Source: Thermoplasmata archaeon (GTDB lineage: Archaea; Thermoplasmatota; Thermoplasmata; Thermoplasmatales; Thermoplasmataceae). From it: a stretch of 10,193 nt of DNA. The position numbers were made by a program, and so were the translations under genes. The stretch spans positions 1-10,193 of the forward strand of contig JAKBGP010000064.1 of assembly GCA_021833045.1 (NCBI GenBank), written 5' to 3'. This document shows positions 8,354 to 10,193 of this stretch, in pieces; positions within the stretch are counted from its first letter, which is position 1; the number at the start of each line of letters is the position of its first letter. The notes beneath the pieces are model-generated. The model saw only the letters and a list, made by a program, of their open reading frames with translations. It ran no database searches and was not told the DNA's origin.

Positions 8354-9967
8354 ATGAAACCTTCTGAATTTCTTCCGCTGTATGGACATATGCGTACACC
8401 ACCTAATTCAAAGATCAAAGTTGGAAGCCGAAGGCTATATCTTGATGTCGATCCATCAATCTACTATTTCATTGCAAGAGTCGTAATAGATATGAATAAT
8501 GATAGGATGGTAAACATCTCAACCGAGTGGAGAAAAGAGCTGGCAAACAACAAAAACCTCGTAATCGGCAAAAGAGCAATTTATAAAGTCTTCTCAAAAA
8601 AGAATTGGCAAAACGATGTTTTTCAAATCGAGTATACTGTGGATTGGAATCTCCTGCTTAGACGTCTAGAAACAAAATCCAAAGACATAATAAGAAACTT
8701 GAAGCACAATCCTAACATTGGAATGGGTATACTTTATGATGAGTTGGCTTCAAACTTCATGAACCTGAAGGGGTTGAAAAATTCCTATAAAGTAACAAAG
8801 GATACTGCAAAACAAATCCTTGGAATAAGACAAACAAAAGACTGGAAAGAAACTGAAGAAGCCTTAGAAAGAATATCAGAATTATCTTATGAAATAGAAA
8901 AACGATTTCCCACTGATTCATTCTTCGAACTATCAAGTAGACTTTACCACTATGTACAATATCTAGATTTTAATGGATTGTATTACACAATTAGGGAAAT
9001 GATGGATAGGTTGTTTCCGATACTTTTCATTCACGCCATTTTGAAAAATGAAAAACTTAACAATCGGTATTTAACTTCCTATTACTTTCTATACCTCAAT
9101 TATACTCTCAATGAATATTGGAGAAACAATGGATCTAAGCCTAAGAAGTTCAATTTAGAGAACAATACATTTGATCAGATCAGTAAGAAGTTTGTTGATT
9201 CAGTGACCAAACATAAATTGCTCAATCCTGATGGTAGTCCAAACTTTGACGAATTGAAAAAAGCTCTTAACGATAATGATTTTATAATTCCACTAATTGA
9301 TGTTGATTCAAAAGGCTTCTCAGTTCTGACTAGCGTTCTTGGCACTAAATCTAAAGATGTAGGTGGTTTGAAAAGATTGTACGAGGTGTGTAGTAGTTCT
9401 GTTCATAACCTAATTTCCTTTCCTTTTAAGTTCTTTTTAGAAGTTAAGGTCGCAAAGAATTTTCTTGTTTGGTACGAAGAAGAGTTGCGAAATGTACTTC
9501 AACAACTGAATATTATTGATGCAAATCAAAAACAAGTAGATATTCTAGCTCCTCAAAAATACAATCATTCATTAAAAAAATTGATAGAACTTTATGAATC
9601 TTATACCAACGACATCTCGACAATTATCTCAGAACAAATCAGAGAGAATAGAGAGGAATTCGAAACATTGAGGTCATTCTATAGAATTTATCAACCTGGC
9701 GTTTCACGATTGAGAAGAGGTAGCGTTAATTACTCTGATTTTAGAGAGGCATTGCTGGAGATCGAAAAAATTTCATACGGAACAGGAATTTGGCTTGTAG
9801 AATCCAAATTAAATAAAATTGGTTGCACAATCAAAGAAAAATTCGGGAAAGCAACCTTCTCTGAATTGCTGGATAAATTCATTCCATTAGAGATAGGTTT
9901 TGTTTGTACCTATATGTATTTTGAATACACAAATAACAATAATGTAAATCACGAAGAAAATCGTTAG
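8354..9967 (+). CDS. Uncharacterised helical protein with Y-x3-S-x3-H motif
   Basis: I do not recognise this 537-residue protein. It looks soluble: no signal peptide, and the hydrophobic runs (LFPILFIHAIL near 220, YLTSYYFLYLNYTL near 239) also contain polar residues, so membrane insertion is unlikely. Most of the chain looks helical. The N-terminal 100 residues are more mixed (SRRLYLDVDPSIYYFIARVV). A helix GLYYTIREMMDRLF (208-221) and, far downstream, LKRLYEVCSSSVHNLISF (339-356) with Tyr343, Ser347 and His351 resemble the paired helix and Y-x3-S-x3-H pattern seen in several uncharacterised HEPN-like or Abi-like proteins; this is a resemblance only. The last 170 residues are charged and possibly coiled-coil. 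It follows the DGQHR gene on the same strand by 143 bases, separated by a strong hairpin, so co-transcription is uncertain. AT-rich codon use matches the other accessory genes. Confidence 0.8.
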   Translation: MKPSEFLPLYGHMRTPPNSKIKVGSRRLYLDVDPSIYYFIARVVIDMNNDRMVNISTEWRKELANNKNLVIGKRAIYKVFSKKNWQNDVFQIEYTVDWNLLLRRLETKSKDIIRNLKHNPNIGMGILYDELASNFMNLKGLKNSYKVTKDTAKQILGIRQTKDWKETEEALERISELSYEIEKRFPTDSFFELSSRLYHYVQYLDFNGLYYTIREMMDRLFPILFIHAILKNEKLNNRYLTSYYFLYLNYTLNEYWRNNGSKPKKFNLENNTFDQISKKFVDSVTKHKLLNPDGSPNFDELKKALNDNDFIIPLIDVDSKGFSVLTSVLGTKSKDVGGLKRLYEVCSSSVHNLISFPFKFFLEVKVAKNFLVWYEEELRNVLQQLNIIDANQKQVDILAPQKYNHSLKKLIELYESYTNDISTIISEQIRENREEFETLRSFYRIYQPGVSRLRRGSVNYSDFREALLEIEKISYGTGIWLVESKLNKIGCTIKEKFGKATFSELLDKFIPLEIGFVCTYMYFEYTNNNNVNHEENR

Positions 9968-10060
9968 ACCAATAAAAATCTTCAATGGTGGTCCTCCTAA
10001 CAAATCATATATTCCACTGTAGATGATGAGACTTGTAGAAGATGTGGAATTGATTGATCA

Positions 10061-10071
10061 AGATTCTATTT
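10061..10071. repeat. 11-bp direct repeat copy shared with the katG 3' flank
   Basis: AGATTCTATTT here, 19 bases beyond the tRNA-Ala 3' end, is identical to 1582-1592 just after katG. The two copies bracket the whole low-GC segment. The word is AT-rich and short, so it may be coincidence; it could also be a trace of an attachment site or target duplication. Confidence 0.3.
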
Positions 10072-10089
10072 AAAACACTACTTTTCAAA

Positions 10090-10161
10090 TGGACCGGTCG
10101 GGATTTGAACCCGAGGCCTCCTGCTTGCAAAGCAGGCGATCTACCGCTGATCTACCGGCCC
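10090..10161 (-). tRNA. tRNA-Ala (anticodon UGC)
   Basis: The minus strand folds into a complete cloverleaf of 72 bases. The acceptor stem is GGGCCGG/CCGGTCC, including the G3:U70 wobble pair that identifies alanine tRNAs, with discriminator A. The D stem is GATC/GATC, the anticodon stem CCTGC/GCAGG with loop TTTGCAA (anticodon TGC, complement of 10127-10129), and the T arm TCGGG-TTCAAAT-CCCGA. CCA is not encoded (ATTT follows), so it must be added after transcription, as in many archaea. No intron is present. tRNA genes are frequent integration sites, and this one borders an AT-rich defence segment on its 3' side. Confidence 0.97.
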
Positions 10162-10183
10162 TTGTCTCACGCTGATTGTATAT

Positions 10184-10193
10184 TCATATTTAA
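10184..10193 (-). promoter_or_regulatory. Putative TATA box of tRNA-Ala
   Basis: The minus strand reads TTAAATATGA, about 23-32 bases upstream of the tRNA 5' end at 10161, the right distance for an archaeal tRNA promoter. It abuts the window end, so the upstream element cannot be seen. Confidence 0.4.

Noticed and set aside
10090..10161. Duplicated tRNA-Ala 3' end elsewhere in the window as an integration scar
   Set aside because: I looked for the T-arm and acceptor words. Only a short ACCGGTC match near 6893 appears, which is too short to mean anything.

Overview
The window looks archaeal. TATA-like boxes lie about 25 bases upstream of start codons (leaderless style) at three genes, the tRNA-Ala at the right edge has no encoded CCA, and Shine-Dalgarno sequences are weak or absent. 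I cannot fix the lineage. A Thermoplasmata-like or other leaderless-transcribing euryarchaeon would fit, but this is inference.

Left edge (1-1600): the 3' two thirds of a catalase-peroxidase gene (katG) on the + strand, cut by the window start and ending in a weak hairpin/T-rich terminator. Its GC content is visibly higher than that of everything from about 1600 to 10080.

Middle (1600-6160): an AT-rich minus-strand defence block. Reading along the minus strand there is a DNA methyltransferase (THPPY type), then 6 bases later a DpnII/MboI-family restriction endonuclease, which together form a Type II restriction-modification operon. Next comes a separately promoted OLD-family ATPase-TOPRIM nuclease. 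The gap between endonuclease and nuclease holds short +-strand coding-like scraps.

Middle (6160-7112): about 950 bases without an intact gene. This is not featureless: the minus strand carries a series of overlapping coding-like fragments in shifting frames (about 6887 down to 6183), best read as one decayed gene of roughly 230 codons.

Right (7113-9967): two +-strand genes. The first is a DGQHR-domain (DndB-like) protein with a clear leaderless promoter. It is followed by a strong 10-bp hairpin plus T-run. The second is a 537-residue protein I do not recognise, largely helical, with a Y-x3-S-x3-H motif of a kind seen in some HEPN-like or Abi-like proteins. No dndA/C/D/E or pbe genes are present, so the DGQHR gene is an orphan of phosphorothioate systems.

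Right edge: tRNA-Ala(UGC) on the minus strand, with the diagnostic G3:U70 pair. The layout (a GC-shifted segment full of defence genes, a decayed gene, an adjacent tRNA and an 11-bp direct repeat near both edges) suggests a defence or integration island between katG and tRNA-Ala. Restriction by the R-M pair and DNA damage by the OLD nuclease are the likely activities. The DGQHR plus unknown-protein pair is the best candidate for something undescribed.
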